A stretch of 64,000 nt of DNA from positions 1,426,001 to 1,490,000 of the forward strand of contig NZ_JAKRNM010000001.1 of the NCBI RefSeq assembly GCF_022346995.1, written 5' to 3'. Each line of letters begins with the position of its first letter. Within the stretch, counting starts at the first letter, position 1. Positions 1 to 8,677 of this stretch are shown here, piece after piece. Made by a program: the position numbers and the translations under genes. The notes under the pieces were generated by a model. It had not been told where the DNA came from, searched no databases, and saw only the letters and a program-made list of their open reading frames with translations. The stretch comes from Paenibacillus sp. ACRRY. Lineage in GTDB: Bacteria > Bacillota > Bacilli > Paenibacillales > Paenibacillaceae.

Positions 1-85
1 TAGCTCCACCAATACCCAGTAAACCGGAAAAGAAGGAACCGACCAGACCCAGTATAAACATGATGATAAAAAGCAGAACATCCAT
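1..85 (-). CDS. TSUP (TauE/SafE) family permease, N-terminal fragment
   Basis: Only the first 28 codons are in the window; the rest lies beyond base 1. The peptide begins MDVLLFIIMF and runs into a glycine-rich GLLGIGGA stretch inside a hydrophobic helix, which is the usual first half-repeat signature of TauE/SafE (TSUP) sulfite or organosulfur exporters. A GGAAG ribosome binding site lies 8 bases before the ATG. The family call rests on a short piece, and the substrate cannot be inferred. Confidence 0.6.
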   Translation of the reverse strand, partial: MDVLLFIIMFILGLVGSFFSGLLGIGGA

Positions 86-199
86 CGGTAATTCTTCCTT
101 TCTTGCGCTTGAAAAACCTTGTCAAAAAACTGTATACGCGGCGAAATTTATCGGCTATAATAAAAACCAAGTAAATTAATCAGAAATGAGTGATTAAGC

Positions 200-370
200 A
201 TGCTTAATCTGTTCAAGACTCTTTTTGAAAATAAATGTCCTCACTGCAACGAAAAATTGCATGTATGCAGTGATTCGCTCTGCGCCACCAAGACTTGCAG
301 CCAGTGCAATTACAAGGAAGAAAGCTACGGCTCTCTCGGTGTACGCATTGTGTATGACACCACAAAATGA
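200..370 (+). CDS. 56-residue zinc-ribbon-like protein
   Basis: A short open frame of 56 codons encodes a cysteine-rich polypeptide with CPHC at residues 13-16 and CSQC at 33-36, plus Cys23 and Cys28 between them. Two CxxC knuckles about 17 residues apart are the geometry of a small zinc ribbon. The tail (residues 38-56) is polar. No strong Shine-Dalgarno sequence is visible before the ATG, but the cysteine pattern makes chance unlikely. An overlapping antisense frame (194-460, minus) has no such pattern. The function is unknown; zinc or nucleic-acid binding is an inference from the fold type. Confidence 0.6.
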   Translation: MLNLFKTLFENKCPHCNEKLHVCSDSLCATKTCSQCNYKEESYGSLGVRIVYDTTK

Positions 371-470
371 TAAAAAACATTCCTGCTCATTGTACCACGT
401 CTCCGCTGGCTCGATAAGCGGTAAGCCCCTGAGAGCAAGTGAAATCGAATAATCCAGCATGTAGAAATAT

Positions 471-514
471 AAAAAAAGGTGCTAAACGAATTACTTCGTT
501 TGGCACCTTTTTTT
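471..514. terminator. bidirectional hairpin terminator
   Basis: The inverted repeat AAAAAGGTGC(t/c)AAACGAA / TTCGTTTGGCACCTTTTT with an ATTAC-type loop carries A and T runs on both flanks. It can end transcription of the zinc-ribbon gene on the plus strand and of the DUF6376-type lipoprotein gene on the minus strand. Confidence 0.85.
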
Positions 515-535
515 GCTTCATATTCGAAATCCGGC

Positions 536-1006
536 TTATTCATTTCCTAATCCGCTTAACGGATCTTTTAGATTGTTGATATTATTAATCAGATCCGGAA
601 TTCCGGTCTTTTCCCAGTTTTCTGCAGTAAAGCCCTGCTCTGATATGGTGGTCTCGAAACGATCCACAACTTCGGTTAACTGATTGTTATAACTGACCAA
701 ATTTTCATGGATGCTCTCACCGATGGCCGGAGCCGTAAGCTGGGAGAATTCACTGGCTTCTGCTTGAATCTGATCAATTTTCGTTTGAATCTGCTCGGTA
801 ATCTGAGGATTGTTGACGGCATCTGATGCGAGCTGCTGAAGCTCTGCGCCAGCACTGGATATTTGCTCGATATAGTCCGTTGCTCCGCTAACATAGTTTA
901 AACTTTCGTTTGCCTGCTCCACTACCGAACAAGCCGAGATGACAAAAATACTTGCTGCAATAAAGCCTGTCATGATCAGTGTTTGCCTTCGTTTACGTAA
1001 AATCAT
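536..1006 (-). CDS. DUF6376-type lipoprotein
   Basis: The 156-residue product has a charged N-terminus, a hydrophobic segment and the lipobox VISAC (Cys26), so it should be a lipoprotein anchored outside the membrane. The rest is acidic and helical, with the pattern EQANESLNYVSGATDYIEQ and a spaced E/Q-rich coil that I recognise from the small Bacillales lipoproteins of family DUF6376. The start at 1006 is preferred over the ATG at 1012 because the AAGGGAAG ribosome binding site sits 6 bases before the former and directly abuts the latter. No biochemical role is established for the family as far as I know. Confidence 0.7.
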   Translation of the reverse strand: MILRKRRQTLIMTGFIAASIFVISACSVVEQANESLNYVSGATDYIEQISSAGAELQQLASDAVNNPQITEQIQTKIDQIQAEASEFSQLTAPAIGESIHENLVSYNNQLTEVVDRFETTISEQGFTAENWEKTGIPDLINNINNLKDPLSGLGNE

Positions 1007-1142
1007 GAGCATCTTCCCTTCCTTGTATCAGAAGTTATTTACTTAACTGAATGATAGCTGTTCCGGATACCCGAATGCAAATCGGTCTGCACTCATAGGA
1101 TTGAACATGTATAATGGAAGAATCATACGGTAAAGGGATGTC

Positions 1143-2117
1143 ATGAATATGCTTCAGGCTTTGAATCAGCGCTTGAACCGCATCATGCCACTGATTACTC
1201 CAATCAGCATTATCATAGGCGTACTTTGCGGAAGCTTTCTTTCTTCGTACACTTTTTTATCCCCTTGGCTTTTTGCATTTATGACGTTTGCAGGAAGCAT
1301 CAGTCTAGGGTTCAGGGATTTTCTGAATGTTTTGAAAAAGCCTTTTCCCCTGTTTGTTTGTCTGTTCATATTACATTTGGCGATGCCTCTGATCGCGCTG
1401 GGTATGGGGCATCTGGTTTTTCCGATGGACGCTTATACGATAACCGGACTGGTTCTGGCAGCCGTAATTCCGACAGGTGTAAGCAGCTTCATCTGGGTTA
1501 GCATTTACCGTGGCAATATTGCACTGACGCTATCCATCATTCTGATCGATACCATGCTGGCCCCTTTTGTCGTTCCGGGTGTTCTTTCACTGCTGATCGG
1601 CACCAGCGTTACACTGGATATGGGAGCAATCATGAGCAGTCTGTTCTGGATGATCGTCGTGCCATCGTTGGTGGGCATGCTGCTGAATGAATGGACCAAA
1701 GGAGCCATCGTACCGGTATGGGGACCAAGGCTTAATCCACTTTCCAAGTTGTTTATGGCGGTGGTAGTTGCTATCAACGGATCAGTAGTTGCTCCATATC
1801 TCGCCAATTTCAACTGGAAACTGGCAGGCCTTGCGGCAATCATCATTTTCCTGGCTTCCTTAGGCTATGCACTTAGTTATTTCATTGCAAGATTGCTGGG
1901 CTGGAATGAGGCTGACCAGGTGGCACTCGTATTCAATGGAGGCATGCGCAATATCAGCGCAGGAGCGGTGCTTGCCGTATCCTATTTCCCACCTCCCGTT
2001 GCTGTGCCGGTTGTTCTCGGAATGGTATTTCAGCAAATGCTGGCTTCCCTGACAGGTTATCTGCTTGGACGTCGCTCACAACTACTGCAAAATGCAGATA
2101 AAACGTCGGCTGCCTAG
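1143..2117 (+). CDS. bile acid:sodium symporter (BASS) family transporter
   Basis: A 324-residue, very hydrophobic protein with about 9-10 membrane segments and the BASS-fold features: a GxxxS/PTGVSSF stretch near residue 110 and a C-terminal NGGMRN(I)S motif near residues 265-275, the crossover region that binds sodium in this family. Length is normal for BASS proteins. An AAGGGA ribosome binding site precedes the ATG, and a TATAAT box lies about 30 bases upstream. A hairpin terminator follows. Bacterial members carry organic anions such as pantoate, pyruvate or bile acids; the substrate here cannot be read from the sequence. The gene is monocistronic. Confidence 0.8.
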   Translation: MNMLQALNQRLNRIMPLITPISIIIGVLCGSFLSSYTFLSPWLFAFMTFAGSISLGFRDFLNVLKKPFPLFVCLFILHLAMPLIALGMGHLVFPMDAYTITGLVLAAVIPTGVSSFIWVSIYRGNIALTLSIILIDTMLAPFVVPGVLSLLIGTSVTLDMGAIMSSLFWMIVVPSLVGMLLNEWTKGAIVPVWGPRLNPLSKLFMAVVVAINGSVVAPYLANFNWKLAGLAAIIIFLASLGYALSYFIARLLGWNEADQVALVFNGGMRNISAGAVLAVSYFPPPVAVPVVLGMVFQQMLASLTGYLLGRRSQLLQNADKTSAA

Positions 2118-2127
2118 GGACGTAAAC

Positions 2128-2161
2128 CAAAAAAACGCCAACAACGGTTGGCGCTTTTTTA
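2128..2161. terminator. terminator between BASS gene and asd
   Basis: The hairpin CGCCAAC-aac-GGTTGGCG, flanked by AAAAAA on the left and TTTTTT on the right, lies between convergent genes and can act on both strands. Confidence 0.85.
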
Positions 2162-2180
2162 TATTTAAAATATGATTTTT

Positions 2181-3266
2181 TTATTTCGGTTGAATGTATC
2201 CTTCAGCTTTAAGCAATTCCGCGATCAGAACCGCACCGCCTGCTGCTCCGCGGAGCGTGTTGTGGGACAATCCCACGAATTTATAATCATAGAGCGAGTC
2301 TTCGCGCAGTCTTCCTGTGGATACGCCCATTCCGCGTTCAATGTCACGATCAAGCTTCGTTTGCGGTCTGTTTTCTTCCTCGAAATACGTAATAAACTGT
2401 TTCGGTGCACTTGGCAATTCCAGCTCTTGCGGACGCCCCTTGAATTGCAACCAACGCTCCAGAATTTCATCTTTGGAAGGTTTTTTCTCAAAGTTGACAA
2501 ACACCGTAGCCAGATGCCCATCCGTTACCGGAACCCGGATACATTGTGTCGTGATGAGTGGAGACGAAGCTTTCACAATCTCGTTGTTCTGCACGCTTCC
2601 CCAGATGCGAAGCGGCTCTTGTTCACTCTTCTCTTCTTCGCCACCAATGTATGGAATGACATTATCCAGCATTTCAGGCCAATCCGTGAAGTTTTTGCCT
2701 GCTCCTGAAATGGCTTGATACGTGGAAGCAACCACTTGAGTCGGGTTGAACTCACGAAGCGCATGCAGTGCAGGTACATAGCTCTGAATGGAGCAGTTTG
2801 GTTTAACTGCGATGAAACCGGTTTTGGTGCCCAGACGTTTACGTTGTGCTTCAATCACTTCCAGGTGTCCTGGGTTGATCTCTGGAATAACCATAGGTAC
2901 ATCGGCAGTCCAGCGATGAGCCGAGTTGTTGGAAACAACCGGAGTGCCTGTTTTGGCATAAGCTTCCTCAAGCGCTTGAATCTCATTCTTTTTCATATCT
3001 ACGGCACAGAAGATAAAATCAACCTGGCTGGCAAACGCTTCAACCTGGGAGGCATCCTGTACAACGATTTGTTTCACAGCTTCCGGGATAGGAACTGCGA
3101 GTTTCCATCTGCCCTGAACGGATTCTTCGTATGTTTTGCCTGCAGAGTTGGCACTTGCTGAAATGGCTGTTACTTCAAACCATGGATGGCCATCCAGCAG
3201 GTCCACAAAACGCTGGCCTACCATTCCTGTTCCTCCGACAATACCGACTTTCAATTTTGCTGTCAT
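2181..3266 (-). CDS. asd: aspartate-semialdehyde dehydrogenase, archaeal/fungal type
   Basis: Reduces aspartyl phosphate to aspartate semialdehyde with NADPH, the branch-point step to lysine/diaminopimelate, threonine and methionine. The 361-residue protein opens with a GIVGGTGMVGQR nucleotide-binding loop (residues 8-19). The active-site cysteine is Cys158 in KPNCSIQ. The overall sequence (HPWFEVTAISAS, NSAHRW, FRMPV-like TQCIRVPVTDGH) follows the archaeal/yeast subgroup, not the shorter classical bacterial Asd. The start at 3266 (MTAKLKVG) is conserved-looking; the AAAGGA box is 12 bases upstream, a little far. A T-box leader precedes the gene, so its expression should respond to an uncharged tRNA. 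It is monocistronic and closed by the terminator at 2128-2161. Confidence 0.9.
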   Translation of the reverse strand: MTAKLKVGIVGGTGMVGQRFVDLLDGHPWFEVTAISASANSAGKTYEESVQGRWKLAVPIPEAVKQIVVQDASQVEAFASQVDFIFCAVDMKKNEIQALEEAYAKTGTPVVSNNSAHRWTADVPMVIPEINPGHLEVIEAQRKRLGTKTGFIAVKPNCSIQSYVPALHALREFNPTQVVASTYQAISGAGKNFTDWPEMLDNVIPYIGGEEEKSEQEPLRIWGSVQNNEIVKASSPLITTQCIRVPVTDGHLATVFVNFEKKPSKDEILERWLQFKGRPQELELPSAPKQFITYFEEENRPQTKLDRDIERGMGVSTGRLREDSLYDYKFVGLSHNTLRGAAGGAVLIAELLKAEGYIQPK

Positions 3267-3403
3267 ATAATCATCATTTCCTTTCGGTGTGAGTTCGATA
3301 ATAGCAATTTTCATTCCTGCATCGGTTGATGGGACTTCATGATTCTTCCCTTAGTAAACACTATTCAGGTGATTCCAAAGCGTGTTGCGAGCACCCCGGA
3401 AAA

Positions 3404-3707
3404 ACCAAAAAAATCCCACCCCCAAGACAGAAGTCTCAGGGACGAGATTGAACACTCGTGGTACCACCCAGATTCGCCCATATGTCGCCATATCAGCCTC
3501 TAAGAGTTAAGGATACAACCATTAATCAGTTGAACAGCCTATACTCCAGCTCTGTAACAGGAGCTCCTGTCACACCATCCCTTATATGCCAAGTTCCGAT
3601 GTGCTGCTCTGAGTCTTTATTCAATAAAAATTCTTTACCCCTTTTCAGCTGCCGGGGCTCTCTGAGAAAGAATACTTTTATTTACTCGTCTCTTCATCGC
3701 ATTTGAT
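3404..3707 (-). promoter_or_regulatory. T-box leader of asd
   Basis: On the minus strand the conserved T-box TGGGTGGTACCACGAG lies at 3470-3455 and is followed by a terminator hairpin (GTCCCTGAGAC/GTCTTGGGG-type, 3448-3412) and a TTTTTTT run. Upstream is a Stem I region: GATGAAGAG near the start, AGAGAG with a G/C distal stem (3665-3638), and a lower stem GAGT/ACTC. If the lower stem closes as GAGT/ACTC, the specifier triplet is AAA at 3618-3616 (lysine), followed by the usual purine. T-box identity is secure; the lysine assignment is inference. A TATAAT box at 3719-3714 may be the -10 element. Confidence 0.88.
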
Positions 3708-3892
3708 ATTGCGATTATAATATCAAAGTTACCATTGCGAAGTAAACATATTTTTTATAATTTGCTGCAAATGGATATTTATTTACTACGTTTTAGTGAC
3801 AAAAGCATTCGTTACCAATAGAGTAAGCCTGCAATATACGTTAGATCACCAGATTTTACCGGATTAATTGAAGTGCCTAAACATTCTGCAAT

Positions 3893-4765
3893 TTAGCCCC
3901 ACTGCGTCGCAAGCTGTTTGAGGTATGGGGACAGTACTGGCTGCAGCTCCTTACGCATGAGCCCGATCTCCAAAATAGCCTGAATGTAACCGAACTGATT
4001 GCCAATATCGTAGCGGCGGCCCTCAAGCTCAAGAGCGAGCAGCTCCTCCAACTGACTCACTTCTTTTAACGCATCGGTTAATTGATATTCTCCTCCTGCG
4101 CCTCTCTCGATCCGATCCAAAATGGGAAATATCGATGGTTTCAGAATATAACGTCCCATTACCGCAGTTCTTGATGGTGCCTCCTCCATTGAAGGTTTCT
4201 CCACCAGATTCGTAATTCGGTGAACCCGATCTTCCGCACCCGCTGAATCGATAATTCCATATTTGCTTACATCTGCAGGCTGCACTTGACGTACACCCAC
4301 GACCTGACTGCCGGTCTTTTCATACAAATGAATCATCTGTGCAAGTGCCGGCGGATCGGAAACCATAATATCATCCCCCAGCAGCACAGCGAACGGATCC
4401 TCTCCCACAAACTGCCGCGCACATCCGATGGCATGCCCTAGTCCCAGTGGTTCTTTCTGGCGGATAAAATGAATGCTGGCCATATCACTTATCGCCTGCA
4501 CCTGTTCGAGCAAATCCTGTTTACCTTTGGCATAGAGGGAGTGTTCCAGTTCCACCGATTTGTCAAAATGATCCTCGATCGATTTTTTGTTGCGTCCGGT
4601 CACAATAATAATATTTTCAATACCCGATTGAACCGCTTCTTCAACAATATATTGAATGGCGGGTTTGTCCACAATGGGCAGCATTTCTTTGGGCTGAGCC
4701 TTGGTTGCTGGCAGGAAGCGGGTACCGAGCCCGGCTGCCGGGATGACTGCCTTTTTGATTCTCAT
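3893..4765 (-). CDS. galU: UTP-glucose-1-phosphate uridylyltransferase
   Basis: Makes UDP-glucose from glucose-1-phosphate and UTP for teichoic acid, glycolipid and polysaccharide synthesis in the cytoplasm. The 290-residue protein begins with the nucleotidyltransferase signature GLGTRFLPATK and has KEMLPIVDKP, the LLGDD metal site near residue 110, and VEKP. Length and motifs are typical GalU. The ATG at 4765 has AAAGGAG 11 bases upstream. It is the last gene of the operon GT39-GT2-gtrA-galU, one base after gtrA ends, so it probably supplies the activated sugar for the glycosyltransferases above it. I see no convincing terminator downstream. Confidence 0.93.
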   Translation of the reverse strand: MRIKKAVIPAAGLGTRFLPATKAQPKEMLPIVDKPAIQYIVEEAVQSGIENIIIVTGRNKKSIEDHFDKSVELEHSLYAKGKQDLLEQVQAISDMASIHFIRQKEPLGLGHAIGCARQFVGEDPFAVLLGDDIMVSDPPALAQMIHLYEKTGSQVVGVRQVQPADVSKYGIIDSAGAEDRVHRITNLVEKPSMEEAPSRTAVMGRYILKPSIFPILDRIERGAGGEYQLTDALKEVSQLEELLALELEGRRYDIGNQFGYIQAILEIGLMRKELQPVLSPYLKQLATQWG

Positions 4766-4766
4766 A

Positions 4767-5204
4767 TCATGAAACACTCCTTTCGTTCGTATCTGTATTC
4801 GGATAGGGCGCTGTCGCGGACACAACTCGGAAAACCCAATATCGACTGGCGATATAGTTCAGGATCATGCCCAAGAGGGTCGCTGCTGCCTTGCTTATGA
4901 CCAGATTCAAGTCAAGTATGTTGTTCGAGAGAAACAAGATCAGGGATGATAAGGCGAGGACGATTAGATTTGTAATCACAAAACGCAGCAATTCATTATT
5001 CGGACCTTGTCTTCGTGCATCCCTGAATGTCCATCGTCCGTTCCACCAATAACTGTTCAAGACCCCGCAGCTATAGGAAATGACCTGGGCAATGAGAGCG
5101 GGTGTTCCCAGCGCAGCGAGCATGGTAAACACCAATGCATCCACCGCCGTATTCATCACACCCACGATCCCGAATTTGATCATTGTGGCCAACCGATTAA
5201 TCAT
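4767..5204 (-). CDS. GtrA-family membrane protein
   Basis: A 145-residue protein with four predicted membrane helices and the GtrA signatures FGIVGVMNTAVD at the start and RYWVF near the end. GtrA/GtcA proteins work with GT2 enzymes that load a sugar on undecaprenyl phosphate and are thought to help move it across the membrane for transfer to a surface polymer. The ATG at 5204 overlaps the end of the GT2 gene, and galU follows by one base, indicating translational coupling. The alternative TTG at 5213 lacks a ribosome binding site. Its role in envelope glycosylation is inferred from family and neighbours. Confidence 0.87.
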   Translation of the reverse strand: MINRLATMIKFGIVGVMNTAVDALVFTMLAALGTPALIAQVISYSCGVLNSYWWNGRWTFRDARRQGPNNELLRFVITNLIVLALSSLILFLSNNILDLNLVISKAAATLLGMILNYIASRYWVFRVVSATAPYPNTDTNERSVS

Positions 5205-6183
5205 GGTGAGCAACTCTGCCTGTCAACCGTACTTGCCCGGGCTGACTCTCAGATTGATACACGTCACGCACAATGTATAAGGGTCTCGCCTTGGTTTCAT
5301 CATAGATGCGGCCAATGTACTCCCCAAGAATGCCCAGCATAATTAGAATAAATCCATTAAATATCAGCATGATGCTGACGATGGAAGGCCAGCCTTTGAT
5401 CGTTGAATCGGTAAAAATAGCAGAAATGATCACGCTGAGCATGTAGATGAATCCGCCTACGGACAGAATAGCTCCCAAGTAACCCGCAAGCTTGAGCGGT
5501 TTATACGAGAATGAAGTAATGCCATCCAGACTCAGTTTCAGCATGCGTTTCAGCGGATATTTGGTCTCTCCTGCCAGACGCTCATCCCGTTCGTATTCGA
5601 TCGCAGTTTGTCTGAATCCAACCCAACTGACCAAACCACGGACAAATCGATTTTTTTCCGGAAGGCGTTTCATCTCATCGCACACTTTGCGATCGATTAG
5701 GCGAAAATCTCCTGTATCCACTGGAATATCCGTATCGGTTGAGGCCCGGAGTACGCGGTAAAACATGCTTGCAGACCATTTCTTGAAGCGGGTCTCCCCG
5801 CTTCGTCTGGTCCGGCGGGCATACACTACCTCATAGCCCTCTTTCCATTTGGCAATCATGTCCAGAATCAGTTCGGGAGGGTCCTGAAGGTCTGCATCAA
5901 TAATGACAACTGCATCACCTGCTGCATAATCCATCCCTGCGGTAATCGCGATCTGGTGACCGAAGTTGCGAGCAAAATCGATTAATTTCACACTGTCATC
6001 CCAACGTGCGTAGTCACGGATCATCTGCGCACTTCGGTCGACACTGCCATCGTTGACAAACAGCAGTTCATACGTTTCTCCCGTACTGCCCATAACCTTT
6101 TTCACACGTCGATAGGTTTCTTCAATGACTGCCTCTTCGTTGTACATCGGAATAATGATGCTGTAACGGCACTTTTGAGCCAT
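5197..6183 (-). CDS. GT2 polyprenyl-phosphate glycosyltransferase (YkcC/GtrB-like)
   Basis: The 328-residue protein has an N-terminal GT-A domain with SIIIPMYNEE at residues 7-16, the VNDGSVD nucleotide-binding segment and the DADLQDPPE metal motif. Two C-terminal membrane helices (about residues 235-305) follow. This is the architecture of enzymes that transfer a sugar from a nucleotide to undecaprenyl phosphate on the cytoplasmic face. The ATG at 6183 has AGGGAGG 8 bases upstream and is preferred over an upstream start at 6228. It lies between a GT39 gene and gtrA. Bacillus subtilis has a comparable ykcB-ykcC pair. Confidence 0.9.
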   Translation of the reverse strand: MAQKCRYSIIIPMYNEEAVIEETYRRVKKVMGSTGETYELLFVNDGSVDRSAQMIRDYARWDDSVKLIDFARNFGHQIAITAGMDYAAGDAVVIIDADLQDPPELILDMIAKWKEGYEVVYARRTRRSGETRFKKWSASMFYRVLRASTDTDIPVDTGDFRLIDRKVCDEMKRLPEKNRFVRGLVSWVGFRQTAIEYERDERLAGETKYPLKRMLKLSLDGITSFSYKPLKLAGYLGAILSVGGFIYMLSVIISAIFTDSTIKGWPSIVSIMLIFNGFILIMLGILGEYIGRIYDETKARPLYIVRDVYQSESQPGQVRLTGRVAHHD

Positions 6184-6230
6184 ATTCGTTCCCTCCCTTT
6201 TCAATTTCGGTTCGTTCCACTTAACCATTT

Positions 6231-8483
6231 CTATAACTTCACTTCGTATAGGGTGCTCTGTCCGCCGAAGCCAGCTCCGCTATCCGTACCTGTCATCCAT
6301 TCTGATGTCGGAATTTCGGTACCATGTTCCATGATCCAGCTGCTGAGATCCGAATTGCCTCCTCGGCCGCCCATGCCGCCAACCATGAAGTATTTCACTT
6401 GTCCGCTCTTCACGAGCTCTTCCAGTTCGTCCGTGGTATATACCGGATCAGAACCGGAGAAACCTCCGAGTGTAATGACAGCCTCGTTCTCATCAATGAT
6501 GTAAGGAGCTGCCTGGTTATAATCTGTCGTTGCAAAAAGATAGGTCTCTCCTGTGTTATTTTCTCTGAGATAATTCAGTGTTGTTGTATCTACTTCTTCG
6601 TTCCTGTTTCCGGCTCCGCCTCGTCCGCCAGTAGCTCCCATCCCGCCACCACCAAACATGTTTCCACCAGATGCCGGAGGTGTTCCTGTACTTGAATTAT
6701 CATCAGCAGCTCCGCTGTTAGAAGCACCAGGGAAGGATGGATCCGAATCACTTGTAGCATTAGGTGGAGTCATCTCGCTGTCTCGATCACCTTGTCTGTC
6801 TCCCATAGCCATGCCCATGCCGCCGAATATCCCATTTGAACCCGTAGGGCCCGCCGCAGGAATCATGCTGTTGCCACCGTAGGTAATTGGCGTGAACGCC
6901 CAATAGACTGGACCAATAAGCATAACCATAAACCCTGCCACAATGATTCCTTGCTTCCATTGATGTGAACGATTGAGCATCACGATTAGGATGAGCGTGA
7001 TCACAATACCTGCAATTAATTCGCTGATCGACCAGCCTGCACCAATGGTGTCATCATAGACCTGCATGATATACCAGCCGAAGATCGTCGTAAGCAGAAC
7101 GGCAAGAGGAAGCAGCCAGGCTTGCCAGCCATTGCGTTCTCGATAGGCTTGCCACATGGCTACAAATCCGGCTCCGGTCAAAGCTGCAACCGGCGGGGCC
7201 AGCATGATCAGGTAATATTGGTGGAAGAAACCAGCCACACTGAAGAACGCTGCAACCGGAAGCAACCAGATCAGCCAAAACGCAGCTTCCTTATGTTTCA
7301 TCGTAATATTTCTCCGTCTGAGACCCGCAAAGAGAGCAATGCATCCCAGCAGTACCGTTGGCAGAAGCCAGCTGGCCTGCCCGGACAATTCGGTCTGGAA
7401 CAATCGAAGCACACCTTTCTCCCCTGTGCCGAACATGCCACCCATTCCGCCACCATTGCCTCCTCCGAAATTCCTTCCGTTTGGCATTTCAGCGCCGTTC
7501 GGCATCTGTCCGCCTTGTGGGAAATTCATTCCGTTCATTCGACCCATCTCACCCGTTGAACCGTCGTTCGATGGGTTGCCTGTAGCAACGGAGTTGTCTG
7601 ATGAATCAGAATCCGGGGCTGCTGTCGAAGCATCGTCACGGCTTCTACCACCTGCCATGTTAGGCATGCCTGCGCCAGCGGTTCTGTTCTGCTGACCTGT
7701 AAGACGGGACAGACCGTTGTAGCCAAATGCAAGCTCCAGCACCGAATTCGTTTCGCTGCTTCCGATGTAAGGCCGCTGACTCTCCGGTATAGAATCGACC
7801 GTCACTGCCCAGGATAAGGAAACCACTGCCAGTACTGCGGTACTACCAATAAGCAGAAGGATCTTCTTTTTCCATTTCGCTTGGAATGCAAGCAGATAGA
7901 AGATATAAAATGCCGGAAGAATCATGTAGGCTTGAAGCATTTTCATGTTAAATGCTAATCCAATAAGGCCAAATGCTACGAGGACCCGCCACGTACTGCC
8001 CTGCTTGGTACCTTTGAATAAAAACCAGGAACCGAGCAATAGCGTAAACACCAGCATGCTGTCAATATTGTTGGTACGGCTTACTGCCGCCACAACCGGA
8101 ACCGTAGCCATGGCCAGAGCAGCAATACGTGCCGCCACAAGTCCAAAGGTTGGTTTTACCATGAAATAAATGATCAGTACCGAACCGATTCCTGCTAATA
8201 CTTGCGGCAAAATAACACTCCATCCATGCAATCCGAAAACATAGGCAAAAGCCGTCTGAATCCAAAAAACGACGGGTGGTTTATCTACCGTTACCGAGCC
8301 AGCCGAATCAAGGGATGCATAGAAGAAATTGTGGAAATTTCTCAGCATGCTCCCTACGGCGGTCGTATAGTAGGAATTGGCATATTGATCGTTCCAAATC
8401 CCGTATCCGTTCAGAATTGCCGCCAATATGACAATCGGCAGAAGGACCAGATCAATCCTTCGTTTGGCATGTTTCAATGTCAA
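6231..8483 (-). CDS. GT39-type membrane glycosyltransferase with low-complexity inserts (YkcB-like)
   Basis: A 750-residue polytopic membrane protein. The N-terminal part (about 10-230) has the GT39/ArnT-like helices and the motif TVDKPPVVFW (DKPP at 67-70). These enzymes use polyprenyl-phosphate sugars on the outer face. Two long low-complexity segments rich in Gly, Asn, Met, Ser and Asp interrupt it at about 265-357 and 548-628, followed by a soluble C-terminal domain (about 630-750) ending in a GFGGQSTLYEVKL tail. The frame is continuous and codon use is normal, so the inserts are real. AAGGAG precedes the ATG. It heads the glycosylation operon and is divergent from a two-component system that may control it. 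The acceptor is unknown. Confidence 0.85.
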   Translation of the reverse strand: MTLKHAKRRIDLVLLPIVILAAILNGYGIWNDQYANSYYTTAVGSMLRNFHNFFYASLDSAGSVTVDKPPVVFWIQTAFAYVFGLHGWSVILPQVLAGIGSVLIIYFMVKPTFGLVAARIAALAMATVPVVAAVSRTNNIDSMLVFTLLLGSWFLFKGTKQGSTWRVLVAFGLIGLAFNMKMLQAYMILPAFYIFYLLAFQAKWKKKILLLIGSTAVLAVVSLSWAVTVDSIPESQRPYIGSSETNSVLELAFGYNGLSRLTGQQNRTAGAGMPNMAGGRSRDDASTAAPDSDSSDNSVATGNPSNDGSTGEMGRMNGMNFPQGGQMPNGAEMPNGRNFGGGNGGGMGGMFGTGEKGVLRLFQTELSGQASWLLPTVLLGCIALFAGLRRRNITMKHKEAAFWLIWLLPVAAFFSVAGFFHQYYLIMLAPPVAALTGAGFVAMWQAYRERNGWQAWLLPLAVLLTTIFGWYIMQVYDDTIGAGWSISELIAGIVITLILIVMLNRSHQWKQGIIVAGFMVMLIGPVYWAFTPITYGGNSMIPAAGPTGSNGIFGGMGMAMGDRQGDRDSEMTPPNATSDSDPSFPGASNSGAADDNSSTGTPPASGGNMFGGGGMGATGGRGGAGNRNEEVDTTTLNYLRENNTGETYLFATTDYNQAAPYIIDENEAVITLGGFSGSDPVYTTDELEELVKSGQVKYFMVGGMGGRGGNSDLSSWIMEHGTEIPTSEWMTGTDSGAGFGGQSTLYEVKL

Positions 8484-8580
8484 TCACTCCTTCTCGTTCT
8501 TCATGATTGTATTGTGACATGCCAAAATAAAATTGGGATGAGTCCCCGCTGAATGTTAACTGAGGATAAGTTCCAAACCT

Positions 8581-8596
8581 TTCAGCTAATTTTCAG
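8581..8596. promoter_or_regulatory. candidate response-regulator direct repeat
   Basis: TTCAG occurs twice (8581-8585 and 8592-8596) with an 11-base period in the 194-base gap between the divergent glycosylation operon and the two-component genes. One-helical-turn direct repeats are typical of OmpR-family binding sites, so this could be the operator for autoregulation. A TATAAT box lies just downstream near 8616. The evidence is only pattern and position. Confidence 0.3.
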
Positions 8597-8677
8597 TTTG
8601 GCAAGCGATAATACAATATAATGCCCTTAAGATGGAGGCATTCAATAAATGGATTTAACAGGGAGGCATGCCCGTTT

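Noticed and set aside
194..460. 88-codon minus-strand frame opposite the zinc-ribbon gene
   Set aside because: It has no ribosome binding site or recognisable motif and its composition follows from the antisense of a better-supported cysteine-rich frame.
2715..3161. Long plus-strand frame inside asd
   Set aside because: Fully antisense to the catalytic domain of a conserved enzyme and without start signals; a shadow frame.
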